A DNA stretch of 64,000 nucleotides from Lineus longissimus (GCF_910592395.1 NC_088324.1:15650953-15714952), one strand, 5' to 3'; shown: positions 1 through 12,606, numbered from the stretch's first letter. Numbers and translations: made by a program. The notes: a model not told the origin generated them from the sequence alone.

Positions 1-2150
1 AATGAGACGGCTGCCTTTGATGAATTTTTCGCAACATCGATAAGGTGATCGATGACTTGCGCAGATGGTTCGTTGCGTTTTGTTTTTCTCGTGTGGAAAA
101 TCCCTAGTTTGTTTCTTAGGTCGAGCCCGCCTCAGGGTGTAAAATAATGTCCTTTCGGCGCAAATGGAGAAATATCCCATACGTTCACAAAGAAAGTGAA
201 AAGTGGAAACATTGATCATAAGTATCGGGTCTTTTTTGTTATTAGTATATTCCGATTCGGTGAGCCTGATGTGATGTCATTTCTCCACTTGAAAACACAC
301 AGGATTGCACCAAAGAGGACAGAAAAATACCGAGCTTTTAACTTTTTGTGGTGTATTATCAAGAACACGTTCTGTTGCATCATTTCAGACGTGACGTACG
401 AATCCGGGATAGAAAAACTACGAAATCTAGCTAGCAAAAAGAGAGGAGCATCCAGCTCAAACAATCTGTGTAAACGTTCTTTTTTTCAAATCAGCGAGGT
501 TTTTTGCAAAGATTGGAGACCACGAACATGACAGGTAGATATCCTGTACATCAACAAAACATACTTTCAACTCGAATTCTGTCATCTTATTGTTGAGAAC
601 ATTTCTGAAGACACTGTTGGCCGAGGAACGCCCAAGAGTAAACAGCGTTTAATTCAATTTCGAGAAGGTATTGGATTTCAAATTGGATTTAAATGCAACA
701 TCACACGGTCGGCCGGTTAGAACGGATGCTGGACAGAGAAGACGGATTGTGGATGAGTCGAGTTTACATTGTTAGTGGACATACTGTGGATGCAAGTTTA
801 AGCTGCAAGAAGCGTTTCTTATCCAACAGGCCCAAGGTATGGATGTCCCTCGGGCTGGCTAAACGCGTGTCCACAGTAGACTTACTCACAACTCTGAATA
901 CTGTACACTTCTGCGGTCACATATCATTTCTGACTTGTATTCATGGCGCCCTCTATTCGGAAACCCCGTAATTATTTACGTCGACGACTGGTAATCACTC
1001 GTCCTCTTAGCAATCATCCCTTAAGTCATCAGAAGGTCATCAGAAATAACGTGGGTAATGTTACACCACCTTACTCTTGAGAATGTCGAAATGATACGGG
1101 TCAGGACCAGCCAAGCATGACGTGTTTGACACCATACTGGATATCTTGGATCCAAATGCCAGGGGGGAGAACCCTGTTATCGCATCTTACCGAAAACTTT
1201 AGGTTACAAGGTTTATCCTTGGTAGCGTTCTTCAATTTCCATTTCATGACAAGATGCACTCAGACTCATCCAAATCTCCATTCACCTCAGCATTTTCCTT
1301 ATTTGATTTGTGTTTATTCCCCTGACCACTGGTAAGTTAATCTAATAAAATGGCGCGAAAACCAATACAAGCTTTACGCGTCAAAATGAAACGATACGGT
1401 ACACTGGACTCTCGGGATGCCGTCCAGCGGACGAAATCATTCCTTGTTTTACACGAACACTATTAAAATGTGTGGGTTCCTTGGATAATGACAGCATCGG
1501 TTCTGAACTGTCATAGTCGTGTCAAGAGAAATCGGACCTGGAAACCTCATCTCCCATGCCACCTGGCCGAGTTATGCGGAAGCAGCCGATTTAAGACTCC
1601 CACTCCATCTTTTGTAACTGGACGAAACCAAGCTGTCACTTGCATAACGTGTCGCTGACATGGATGCATAAAAACCCTAACGGCCAAGTTAGAAAACACT
1701 GACGCCCGACCGCCCACTTTTGAACGACCGGTCAGCAATCTTTCAAACGCCCTCTGATATGATAGACTACCAGCAGGCCGCAGTGGCGCTACCGTACTCA
1801 CCAACAGAGCACTGGCATAAGCATCAGTTTATATTATTTGCCATTGCAACCTCGCGTGGCCGTGGTTTGAAATCAAATGCTACTTGATCAGACAGTTCCT
1901 CAATACTCGCATGGTTTTAATACTAGCAAAGCGGGAAATTGTTTTGCATCTTTAGAACTCGAAAAATAGCTCCGTGCTCCTATAATCATCACAGAATGTC
2001 ATGTTCATCTCATGATCGTGTATCTTATGACTTCACTTTGCCAATATCGTAAAAGGGCACATTTTAAAGGCCACTTTGAAACAGAAAATGGTGCAGATGG
2101 CACAAAAGACGCCTTTCTGTCGAGCTTGTAAGTGAACTATGTTCATGTTC
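1..2150. other. No gene recognised
   Basis: Only short open frames without splice-site support, signal peptides or recognisable motifs are present on either strand. I see no tandem array or transposon end in this stretch. Confidence 0.5.
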
Positions 2151-2157
2151 AACAACG

Positions 2158-2228
2158 GCTTCGTGGCATAGTGGGTAAGACGGCAAGGATCAAGTATCGA
2201 GGGTTTCGAACCCAGGCGAGGGCTTCGT
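2158..2228 (+). repeat. tRNA-derived SINE head or tRNA pseudogene
   Basis: The stretch carries an RNA polymerase III A-box-like word (TGGCATAGTGG, matching TGGCNNAGTGG) and, about 40 bases on, a B-box-like word (GGTTTCGAACCC) with one extra T. The ends do not pair into an acceptor stem, so it is not a functional tRNA. The spacing fits the 5' head of a tRNA-derived SINE. I could not delimit the 3' body, which probably runs into the following 100-200 bases. Confidence 0.55.
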
Positions 2229-2759
2229 TTTTGGAAGACTACCAGCGACTATGATAGCCCGTGAACGAATACTGAAACATTGATGTCGGGCTTCAGGTTG
2301 CCGTGGCATCACATTTAGTTTTGTCCAATTCCATCAGATGTCGCGCCCCAAAAGATGCGCATATCAAAACACGGCCTGTGAGCTGGATTCTGCAGATTAA
2401 ACGAATTTAATCAAAAAGAACAGAAATAAAATCAATGTTTGCAGGCGAGCCTTGCAATTTATCTCCTGCCAGCGAGGGAATGTCAGGCTCATATCACTAA
2501 CGAAATCTTTGAAGAATAATTGACAATTAACCGGCCGTGATGTTTGGAATGAATAAATGGATCGGAACAACTGCAACTCAGCACAGCAGCGAGATTGGAA
2601 GCACGGATTTCGCTAGGTTCATCGCTGGAACATTTGTTTTTGTCTCCTGTCTCCGTAACAAATATTGCAGCTTCTGCCGCGGTGACGGTTATTGACATTG
2701 GACGTAAACCGACATCTCGGCGCTTGCAATGTTTACACAATGTCATCCTGCTTGTCAGA

Positions 2760-2923
2760 GCTGTCACAACCAACCGTGACGCTGTCACAACCAACCGTGA
2801 CGCTGTCACAACCAACCATGACGCTGTCACAACCAACCACGACGCTGTCACAACCAACCATGACGCTGTCACAACCAACCATGACGCTGTCACAACCAAC
2901 CATGACGCTGTCACAACCAACAC
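2760..2923 (+). repeat. 21-bp tandem array, about 8 copies
   Basis: Unit GCTGTCACAACCAACCRTGAC, nearly perfect, differing mostly at one C/T position (CGTGAC against CATGAC) and once at CACGAC. Because 21 is divisible by 3, several frames stay open across it. Those frames are artefacts, not genes. Confidence 0.95.
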
Positions 2924-3450
2924 AACCACGGACAACCACCACAACATGTCTTACCAAAAGCAAGTTTTTTCTCAGATAGTTTTTATTGACAAATTACTTC
3001 ATATATGTACATTATGTATAATGAAAGTATAAATATATTACCAGATAGTATACAGTATGGAGGACTTATGTACATTTTCTAAGATAAAAGGCCCATGTTT
3101 TCCTCAAAAGTTGTCCTTCGAAGCTTTCTACTCCATGAAGTTCCGGGCTGAAACAAATTAATAAATCAGAATATTCGCCGTCGGAACTTCCACCACATAT
3201 TTGTAAAGGTACATGCCTTATAATCGAACATCATATTTCGATCCCCTCTCGTCACTGCCAACCGCGTCTGCAGCCGTGCATTACTTCGAGTGTTCGTCCT
3301 TTGATGGGACGTTAAACAGAGGCTCCAGAGTCACACGTGCTTTGCTTAAATACATGTAGTCCTGTTTTCAACCCAGTCAAACGTTACCTGGCCCATCATG
3401 GCGCGAGATCCTGGTCGAAGTTTAGTTTTGCACATTATTCCTAGCCATCG

Positions 3451-4065
3451 CTAGCACTCTGTCGTACCTCGTACCCTGGCACTTTGTAAGTACAAGAAGT
3501 CATCATAGTCATGATGGTAACGAGGGATTGTATTATAAAACATTTTACGAGGCGGTCTTTTCGCTCGAAGTATCTCCCACCCAGCACAAAGCAGCGCACC
3601 TGTGCATAGTAACGCCGAGCATGCGCATAGGATCAAAACAACGTACAAGCCAATTCGGACCTTTCCATAGGTAATCTCGCGCACCAACCCCGTATTCAGA
3701 GCGTTCAACTCCCACGGTATTGCAAAACAACCCACGACTATAACTGCGATTGAAAACGGCACACACAACAACGCCCATAAAAAGGCGAAAATCTTCCATC
3801 GACTGTGAGGCAACTTGAATATCTCGTAGGCAATAATGCCGGTCAGAATCAGAAAGAATCCGTCGCCAACTGACACCAAGGTCATCATTTCTGTGCCCCA
3901 GCCTTTGATGCCAAACAGGTATGTTGTCATAGAGAACATGCACATGAACACCCCACTCGCCATGTTCAGGCGACACCATGAACAGACTCCATTCTTCAAC
4001 GGCTGTGGCTGGAGCCTGTGTATATCGATGTTGGCGTTGTACATCATTTTGTGAGCTGCGGACAT
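3451..4065 (-). CDS. Small four-transmembrane protein, family unknown
   Basis: An uninterrupted frame of 204 codons from the ATG at 4065 (MSAAHKMMYN...) to the TGA at 3451. The frame runs a little further upstream without another ATG, so I chose this one. The chain has a short cytosol-like N-terminus with CSWC, then four hydrophobic helices at roughly residues 37-57, 64-88, 95-121 and 142-168. A polar tail follows with a basic patch (RAKRPPRK) and a Tyr/His/Asp-rich stretch ending near FLYLQ, a possible tyrosine-based sorting signal. The plan of a CxxC-type N-terminus, four helices and a tyrosine-containing tail resembles lysosomal LAPTM or MARVEL-like proteins. I see no diagnostic motif such as PPxY, so no family is assigned. 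A TTTATT on the plus strand near 2983 could be its poly(A) signal. An overlapping frame at 3545-4099 is a shadow. Confidence 0.6.
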   Translation of the reverse strand: MSAAHKMMYNANIDIHRLQPQPLKNGVCSWCRLNMASGVFMCMFSMTTYLFGIKGWGTEMMTLVSVGDGFFLILTGIIAYEIFKLPHSRWKIFAFLWALLCVPFSIAVIVVGCFAIPWELNALNTGLVREITYGKVRIGLYVVLILCACSALLCTGALLCAGWEILRAKRPPRKMFYNTIPRYHHDYDDFLYLQSARVRGTTEC

Positions 4066-4938
4066 ATAGGTCAAGGACAACCGAGAAGGCCAAGGTCAAA
4101 TTACAAGGTAAAGGTCATACGATGCTCGGCAGCGCTGAATACTGCCGGGAAAGGTTTAGAAAAGACGAAAGGAAACAAGATTAGTTTCAATGTCAGTACT
4201 TCCAAGCATCACGTGCGACAACATGAATTGTTGCGTTCATTTTGAAGAATCGGTGCTGCCATACTTGAACTACCTTTTTCTATACGCTCACATGGTGCTC
4301 ATCAGCCACCTTCTCCAAGTCTCAACGCATAGATGGACTAGTTAATCCGCCAAGTACAGCTTTTCACAATAAAACACCGACTTGTTGAAATATCTCCACT
4401 ACTAAATGACGAATAACGATGAAAGATTCCAGCATTTCCCTTCGTATCTATCAAATTACGATATATTCCTCCTGAATTCCACCAGAAACTGACGTGATTG
4501 CTCACGTGGTCTCGAAATCACGTGATCCCAAAATGATCTTTCTTATCCACCGATGAAATTCCGCGTTTCTAAGATGAAATCGCCGACGTCTCGCATGTGA
4601 TTATTCCGACAAGCGGCAACCTAATTCATCTTAGTAAGAACCGGAGAAATAAAATCCAATGGCTGAGATAGAAATATTCGCTCCGTGTATCGTCTGTTGT
4701 ATTTACCTTGGTATATCTGAAACAATATAATTTTAGAATCACTCAGATACATTTAATGCTTTGTTCATGCACATTCAACGGTATTTCAAAAGCGAATGGC
4801 AGATAGCTCTTCCAGCTAACTTACCGACAAGCCTGGTACTGAAGATCATACACATTTCAACCACACTGCCTCTGAACTAATAGCAGGTGCCGTGACCACA
4901 TCATTGTTTTTAAGCTGGCAATTAGAAAGTCTATCCAT

Positions 4939-5282
4939 CCAGAAGCATCACGGTTGACCCAGCCCTCCCCTAAACGTGACCCGACCATCACCTCTCCAGA
5001 AGCATCACGGTTGACCCAGCCCTCCCCTTAACGTGACCCGACGACCACCTCTCCAGAAGCATCACGGTTGACCCAGCCCTCCACTAAACGTGACCCGACC
5101 ATCACCTCTCCAGAAGCATCACGGTTGACCCAGCCCTCCCCTTAACGTGACCCGACGACCACCTCTCCAGAAGCATCACGGTTGACCCAGCCCTCCCCTA
5201 AACGTGACCCGACGACCACCTCTCCAGAAGCATCACGGTTGACCCAGCCCTCCCCTAAACGTGACCCGACCATCACCTTTCC
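4939..5282 (+). repeat. 57-bp tandem array, 6 copies
   Basis: Six consecutive units, each beginning CCAGAAGCATCACGGTTGAC and ending CGTGACCCGACSAYCACCTCT. Units alternate between two variants (CCTAAACG...CCATC and CCTTAACG...CGACC), suggesting amplification of a 114-bp dimer. The short open frames across it are by-products of the period being a multiple of three. Confidence 0.93.
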
Positions 5283-5869
5283 TATTACCGGTATACATTC
5301 CAGTAGACGCCTGGGGTTGCTAATCAACGATTCTAATGAGAATAACACCTTGACTGATCAGTAGTTGGTAAAAACGAATCTGCTCACACTATGATAGAAC
5401 GAAAGAAGACTCTAGCCTTTCAGGTGATAGCCACTATTGTCAGTTACTTCATATGTTTTATGTAAATCACACGAATCACACAGATTTTGGCCACAGTGGG
5501 GCAAATGCATCAAACCACTCGATCATCAAATAATCATTAATTGATATTTTCCGGTTCGAAGAACCGCCAAACCGCCATTCAATCAACCTCACCCCACGTA
5601 CACTAAGAGCATCTTATTTCCACGCTGTCAATGCACTAATGTTCGGAGGGTCTATATTTGTGATGGCGTAAATCGTTATTGAATTGGCGCAGATCTGGTG
5701 CTGCAAGAGGCTGATACGCTCGATGGCAGTTTTACGACCTAAGAAAGCAGTCATGGGTAATTTGAACAATGACAACTACTGACGGTGGTGCTAGCAGGCC
5801 GGACATTTTAGTTCTTGGCCAAGGTGACTGGGCATGTTTAGTTATTCGACTCCCTCACCGGGCCAAGCT

Positions 5870-6165
5870 TACCGGGAATGGTGAGTTATCAGCCAAGCAG
5901 ACCCGGCATGTTCAGTTATCAGCCAAGCTGACCCGGGATGTTCAGTTATTGGCCAAGCTGACTGGGATCAGCCAAACTGACCCGGGATGTTCAGTTATTG
6001 TCCAAGCTGACTGGGATCAGCCAAGCTGACCCGGGATGTTCAGTTATTGGCCAAGCTGACTGGGATCAGCCAAGCTGACCCGGGATGTTCAGTTATTGGC
6101 CAAGCTGACTGGGATCAGCCAAACTGACCCGGCATGTTCAGTTATCAGACAAGCTGACTCCATTA
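5870..6165 (+). repeat. 49-bp tandem array, degenerate at both ends
   Basis: The core consists of about four units of 49 bp containing GGCCAAGCTGACTGGGATCA and GACCCGGGATGTTCAGTTAT. Each unit is itself an imperfect double of the sub-motif CCAAGCTGAC. The flanking copies are shorter and diverged. Confidence 0.9.
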
Positions 6166-6169
6166 CAAG

Positions 6170-8544
6170 CGCTCAATGATTTGTCCTGTGGAGAAACGAT
6201 GTCAACCAATCCAAATGCATTGAGAATATCAGTCAACAGAGTAATGAAAGAAACAGTACCGAGATACGGATTTTTTATTTTTTTTATTTTTATTTTTTTT
6301 ATTTATTTTTTTTAAAATTTTTTAAAAGCTATTACAATGTTTAAATTTTTACGAGTTTTTACAGGAATTATCAATATCTTATCTTTTTCAATATTTGTGT
6401 GCAATGAATGTTTTATCTCTGTAAAGCGCCCTAGAGCGGATTTTCTGATTAGGGAGCTATATAAATTCTGTATAATAATAATAATAATAATCATAATAAT
6501 AATAACAGTACAAAGGTCATTTGATGCCAAATGCGCTGCTGAAGATGACGAGTCACCAGTAGAGGTTGGGGGTTAATTGGTTAGATCTGGCTAAACCGGC
6601 TCAGGAAAGCTGCGTCTGTAGATCGCTTTCAATCGAATGGATCGTTGGGAGAACCATGATACGATCAGACGCTGGTGACATTGAGAAGCAATAGAATGAC
6701 AGGATATCACCGCCGTTACTAAGGAGATTAGGTAAACATAAGTCAAACCTCGTGCCAAGCCCAACACGAACCATGTGATCAATATCTTTGTTTATTGTGT
6801 TATTAATGTAAATTATTAACGAAGGGAGAGATGAATTACCTAAAGACTTGTAGTCGTGATGGTAAAACTGCAACATGGGTCACCACCGGGTCACACTTGA
6901 CAACATACTACGACTCTATGCTGTAGCTAGTGTGCTGCTCTGCCGGAACACCAAAACTGAAATCATGTCACAACATATGAAATGTAGTCCAAACATACCG
7001 GTACAGAAAACATTGACATCGTTGGTCAGGTCGACCTCGACCTCGTTCCATGATCGAACGTATCATGAACCGCCATTAATTAATCATAGTGCAGCTCGCA
7101 ATCATGTTATCAATAACCTATCTGAGCTGAATCGATAGGATTCTAATCTAACCGAGGAGGTTTTGATGGCATGTCTGGGCATGATCTATACGGCGAATAA
7201 CAGCAAGCAAGGATCAATTTCACCATTAGTTTGGCATCGTTTTGAAAGAATATCGTGCCATTCGATGGATACTGCACACGTACAATAGCACGTACTCTTA
7301 ACAGAGAAAAGTAACACCAAATTTACTTGCTTCTCGGCGTGAAAAGATACCCTCTTCTACTAATGAATGAGTTCACTAGCTTGGCATTGTTTGATAGAAG
7401 ATAGCGCTCTTCATGAGATGGTGTTAAGAGAAGAGTACATTAAGCTGATAGGAAAAGCTAGTAAAGAATATTCTTGCATTTGCTACACGATATGTAGTTA
7501 GGAAGTCATCACGGCCAAACGCACAACACGGGCCCGGGTCCAAAAATAAGATAGTTTAAGGGAATACTGATATAGGATAAACTGAACGAAATGTCGTGTG
7601 AGAAAATATTCTATACATAAGACAGACGTCATTGGTGCGTTCTGCACCTTAAGGTATGTCGACTAACAACACACATCTTCACATGGTTAACATTGCTTTC
7701 AGCGCAGTACTAAGCAGCAAGTCTTCACCAGATTGGCTCTAAAGCTCTTGATGTCAAAACCAGTCTTAACCCTCATCATGAACTATCGTAAGAGAGGAGT
7801 CAATGTAAAAGCAGCACTTGCTCAGACGCACGGGTTTTATAAGCGTTAGAATAGGAAGATATGGTGGTTCATCTGGGCTCCCAATTTATGTTTTGAGATC
7901 CACGGGGAGTAGATGCGGGCTGTCTGATCCCTCAACTTTTCTCCAGATCAATCAGTAGACGGAACAAACAACAGTGGAGTATTCAAACAACTACGGGTAA
8001 CTGTTGATCCAATCCATCGACTGGTCTCTAGAAAACCTTGGGGACATGCCACTACTATACGCCAACCACAGATCCTATTCCATTCACTCCCTTTGACCGC
8101 CCTTTTAGGAACTATTTCCCTCAATACGTCGCTGTGCTACAGAGTAGACGACATGCAACCTTTCCTGCGTCAGCAAGCAAAAAGCCACAGCACAGCTTTT
8201 CTCCCCGGCCTGACATTTTCTTTTCTTTTGCACCACGATGCATCCCATTTGGTATACAACGAAACATCCTGATATCAACCTTTCTCATTCTGATTACAGC
8301 CTATTACTTCCAGATGAAAATATTCATTGCTACATCTCGCCGCATCGACCCAAAGGGAATAGAACGGCACAGAGGATAGCAATTGCCTGAGGCTGTTTGG
8401 GCAATGGTTTGTTTACATAACTACCAATTCCGCTGAATTACCACAGGAATCAGTCATCGATAAATACTCTTGGAAGCCAAACCTGATCAGATATTTATCT
8501 GGTAGACCACCAATAGCCATTAACAGTAGCTTCTACCTAAATGA
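6170..8544. other. Gene-poor stretch with low-complexity runs
   Basis: Contains a T-rich run (6271-6320) and an ATA/ATC microsatellite (6474-6503), followed by unique-looking sequence. A minus-strand frame at 6601-6876 and a plus-strand frame at 8038-8379 are open. Neither has a motif or convincing splice context, so I do not call genes here. Confidence 0.45.
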
Positions 8545-10157
8545 ACACCAAACCAACCAGGCTACAGAGGTCGCTCTCTTTGTCTGCAGAGCTTCTTTAA
8601 TCAGAGATTCGTTCTCCCAAGGCAGTGTACCTGCACCATCTACCAACCAGGCCATAGAGGTCGCCCTCCCTGGTCTTAATTAATGGCTTCTTCAATCAGA
8701 GATTCGTTCTCCCAAGGCAGTGTACCTGTACCATCTACCAACCAGGCCATAGAGGTCGCCCTCTCTGGTCTTAATTCATGGCTTCTTCAATCAGAGATTC
8801 GTTCTCCCAAGGCAGTGTACCTGTACCATCTACCAACCAGGCCATAGAGGTCGCCCTCTCTGGTCTTAATTCATGGCTTCTTTAATCAGAGTTTCGTTCT
8901 CCCAAGGCAGTGTACCTGTACCATCTACCAACCAGGCCAAAGAGGTCGCCCTCTTTAGTCTTAATTCATGGCTTCTTCAATCAGAGATTCGTTCTCCCAA
9001 GGCAGTGTACCTGTACCATCTACCAACCAGGCCATACAGGTCGCCCTCTCTGGTCTTAATTCATGGCTTCTTTAATCAGAGATTCGTTCTCCCAAGGCAG
9101 TGTACCTGTACCATCTACCAACCAGGCCATACAGGTCGCCCTCTCTGGTCTTAATTCATGGCTTCTTTAATCAGAGATTCGTTCTCCCAAGGCAGTGTAC
9201 CTGTACCATCTACCAACCAGGCCATAGAGGTCGCCCTCTCTGGTCTTAATTCATGGCTTCTTTAATCAGAGATTCGTTCTCCAAAGGCAGTGTACCTGTA
9301 CCATCTACCAACCAGGCCATAGAGGTCGCCCTCTCTGGTCTTAATTCATGGCTTCTTCAATCAGAGATTCGTTCTCCCAAGGCAGTGTACCTGTACCATC
9401 TACCAACCAGGCCATAGAGGTCGCCCTCTTTAGTCTTAATTCATGGCTTCTTCAATCAGAGATTCGTTCTCCCAAGGCAGTGTACCTGTACCATCTACCA
9501 ACCAGGCCATAGAGGTCGCCCTCTCTGGTCTTAATTCATGGCTTCTTTAATCAGAGATTCGTTCTCCCAAGGCAGTGTACCTGTACCATCTACCAACCAG
9601 GCCATAGAGGTCGCCCTCTCTGGTCTTAATTCATGGCTTCTTCAATCAGAGATTCGTTCTCCCAAGGCAGTGTACCTGTACCATCTACCAACCAGGCCAT
9701 AGAGGTCGCCCTCTTTAGTCTTAATTCATGGCTTCTTTAATCAGAGATTCGTTCTCCCAAGGCAGTGTACCTGTACCATCTACCAACCAGGCCATAGAGG
9801 TCGCCCTCTCTGGTCTTAATTCATGGCTTCTTTAATGAGAGTTTGGTTTTCCCAAGGCAGTGTACCTGTACCATCTACCAACCAGGCCATAGAGGTCGCC
9901 CTCTCTGGTCTTAATTCATGGCTTCTTCAATCAAAGATTCGTTCTCCCAAGGCAGTGTACCTGCACCATCTACCAACCAGGCCATAGAGGTCGCCCTCTC
10001 TGGTCTTAATTCATGGCTTCTTCAATCAAAGATTCGTTCTCCCAAGGCAGTGTACCTGTACCATCTACCAACCAGGCCATAGAGGTCGCCCTCTCTGGTC
10101 TTAATTCATGGCTTCTTTAATCAGAGTTGCGTTTTCCCATGGCAGTGTAGCAGCAAC
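8545..10157 (+). repeat. 95-bp satellite array, about 17 copies
   Basis: Copies start with CCCAAGGCAGTGTACCTG at 8616, 8711, 8806, 8901 and every 95 bases to 10136. The unit contains CATCTACCAACCAGGCCATA and TTAATTCATGGCTTCTT. Identity is very high in the middle and falls at both edges, as expected for unequal crossing-over. Variant positions (CTCTCTGGTC or CTCTTTAGTC; CTTCTTTAATC or CTTCTTCAATC) recur, with the TTTAG variant at about 8951, 9426 and 9711. Ninety-five is not a multiple of three, so the frames broken across it are not coding. Confidence 0.97.
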
Positions 10158-10358
10158 CAGTAACGTACCTCCAATCAACCTAGCCAAGACCCAACTTGGT
10201 GCATTAAGGCAGGTTGTTGGAAAGGTAAGAGTATATGGAGTTGTAATACCCCTCAGGAGAGAGAACTATCTCGAATAAAATTATCCATATCAACGTGTAT
10301 CAACAGACGCCACATTGGATTATCTAATAATGCTGAAGATATTTGCTACGAAAACAAC

Positions 10359-10707
10359 GTGATGTATCTGGCCGCTTTCTGGAAACAATCGGAGGGATCA
10401 CTGGCAAAGATGTGGGAGAAACATTCACAAGCAGCTAGGTAAAGTTGTGATGTTTCAATCTGAATACTTTTAATGAGAAGATAAAGCAGGACCAAAGGAT
10501 GCATGGTGTAGTTGGTGTTGCTATTGGTTAGAAAGATGTTCAACCTATTTCTACCCTGAAGGGAGCAGCAACGCCATTATAACGCAACGAGGGGAGTAGC
10601 AGGATCCGTGTAATGAAGTCCACGTTCTCACTCGCTGCAGCCATAACTGTCCACAGAGCCACTCTTGGGCGTAGAAAGAAATGCCATTACCACCACAAGT
10701 GCTTTCA
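10359..10707 (-). CDS. Two putative exons of an unrecognised minus-strand gene
   Basis: Reading the minus strand, an exon from 10707 to 10632 starts after a TTTCGAG acceptor and ends at a good donor (GTGAGAAC). It encodes KALVVVMAFLSTPKSGSVDS and a few more residues. It ends in phase 2. A second exon begins at 10466 after ATTAAAAG in matching phase and encodes IQIETSQLYLAACECFSHIF followed by ASDPSDCFQKAARYI. Its donor near 10359 (GTTGTT) is weak. The amphipathic, Leu/Ala/Cys-rich composition suggests alpha-helical ARM or HEAT-like repeats, which is inference. Whether it joins the exons upstream at 11.8-27 kb or belongs to a separate gene is unknown. Confidence 0.4.
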
Positions 10708-11824
10708 CTCGAAAGATGTTGGTCACTTCTTCTGCTTTTGATAGCTATTCTCAATATAGATTTAGGCTTTTGATACCAATTCTAGATCGAGGTGTGGTTA
10801 TGGTTAAGGTAAAGCCTTCGCTCTTCATCCAGTCACTTAATGACTTTAGCCCTGACTCATTTATTACTGAATTTAACTTGGAATCAGAAGCCAACTTTGC
10901 TCTCATTTATCTGAATACAGGCATCTGCAAATCTAGCGATTATAACCATAACTAAAGGGAAGTAAACAGAGGGAGCCAACCAACGGCTGCAGTGGTTTGA
11001 GGTGTGATTCGGTAACCGTCGAAATTTGCAGTTTTCACAGACCGACCTGGAGTTCGGGTGTGGCTGGGACTAAAAATACGAGTTGTTTCTTGCGGCGAGT
11101 AACTTTTGCAAGGGAGCCATCAACTCACAGCGCCATTGAACCTGTGAAAGATGCACGGTTACTATGTTTATAAGAAGCACTTCCGCTACTGTAGTATAAG
11201 TTTTTACTCTCACATACTCTTGGCTGTGCATAGTGATGCTGAATGGTTGATCGCTGACAGCAGTTCATCCCAATGGAATAGAAAGTAATTACTATTCTTA
11301 ACAATGTGATCGAAAGCGACCATGACTACGATTCCATCCTGATATCCCACGAGGCACGCCGACAAACACGTTCGACTACAGTTTGATTACTGAGGGCTGT
11401 CACTGGGTTTCATTTTCATTTTCCTCTTGAATTATAATTTGATAACGTTTCCAGCGATACTGTAAAACCACAAGGCATCGCCGTTGTACATATCATAAAT
11501 GACCAATGTTACGTGAAGTTGCTACACCAGCAGAAGCACAGAACCCATTACAAAAAAATTTGTTTACACGCATTGGTAAAGACTGTGATCGACTCCAAGT
11601 GACACTGAATGACCTGCAAGCATATTGGACGTTGTTGATTTGGACCTGTTACCATTTGCACCGCCTCGTAAAATGTAATGCACTACTTCTAAAGCTCAGA
11701 ACGTAACGGCGTTGCATTCTGTATACTCGCTACACCAGCCACCAACAGTCTTCTTTTCTCCTCTATAAACGACATAAATTAACGACTTACTACAAAACAG
11801 CGGACATTATCGTTCGATCGCATG

Positions 11825-11830
11825 TTTATT
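11825..11830 (-). terminator. Candidate poly(A) signal
   Basis: AATAAA on the minus strand (TTTATT on plus), directly downstream of the stop codon of the exon ending at 11847. Confidence 0.5.
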
Positions 11831-11846
11831 TAACGAGACATTTATC

Positions 11847-12606
11847 TCATCCATCCAGCGTTTTGTAATAATGCTTCGTCTCTTCCAATACAGTAGCCAT
11901 CATCTCAGAGATAAGCGGGCCTCCATCCCCACGGTCTCCCATTCCCAATATCGTGGCATTTAATCAGAAAACAGGCGTACTCTGTCACCAGACGAGGGCT
12001 GTTACTGCTTTGTGATGGGAAGGGGACCAGGAGTCAGATCAATCATTCTCGGTTCAGTAACTAGCCAAATTTTGAAAGCGTCCAAAGGGTTCAATGCTGC
12101 CTCTGGTATAGCTGCTTCAATAAAGCACACACGGCATAGAGACGAAAGGCTAGAATATTCTGCCACACATTGTTTTGCGGCTACGGTATTCTAAAACACA
12201 CTTAGCCATGGAATTCGGAGGAGTTGGCCAGGCTTCGATCCAGATCAGGGCTAAGCTAAAGTCAAACCTTAAAGTACCTTAACGACGTATCCCTACTGCT
12301 GGTGTGAATTATTTGCTCGATCCCAGTCAGAGGGGGAGACGCAATATTGAGCCAGTTCTCACAGTATGTTCTCGAAACATGCACTCATAATTGCTTCTTA
12401 TCTCGTCGTTCATTGCTTGCTATGCTGTCTGGGTCGGCTGAATGATTCTTCAGCAGCAATATTCTGGCGATAGTAAGGAGTTGTTATTTGTGGCTGCATT
12501 CAGTGCTCCCACCGGGCATGAGGTCGAAATCAGCGATATCGACGATCTTCTTCTCGCCATCATTAACTAAATCCATAAAGCTAACCGCCAATCTCAAGAC
12601 ACCGCT
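11847..12606 (-). CDS. 3'-terminal three exons of an unrecognised minus-strand gene
   Basis: Three exons join in phase on the minus strand. 12606-12513 follows a clear acceptor (CCTACTTTGCAG), encodes SGVLRLAVSFMDLVNDGEKK then IVDIADFDLMP, and ends in phase 1. 12159-12028 follows GTGTGGCAG and encodes SLCRVCFIEAAIPEAALNPL then DAFKIWLVTEPRMIDLTP, again ending in phase 1. 11935-11847 encodes GGPLISEMMATVLEETKHYY then KTLDG and a TGA. An AATAAA lies 17 bases past the stop (11825-11830 on the minus strand). The last acceptor (GAATGGGAG) is the weakest junction. The product looks soluble and helical, and I recognise no family. The plus-strand frames at 12012-12194 and 12488-12757 are shadows. Confidence 0.5.

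Noticed and set aside
2489-3032. Overlapping frames of 76-152 codons
   Set aside because: They extend across the 21-bp array and have no domain or splice support.
3545-4099. 184-codon minus-strand frame
   Set aside because: Shadow of the four-helix protein in another frame; it lacks membrane helices and has an erratic composition.
6591-6876. Overlapping minus-strand frames with a hydrophobic stretch
   Set aside because: No splice chain, motif or start context distinguishes them from chance.
8545-10157. CRISPR-like array
   Set aside because: The units are contiguous and have no unique spacers; the host is an animal. It is a satellite.
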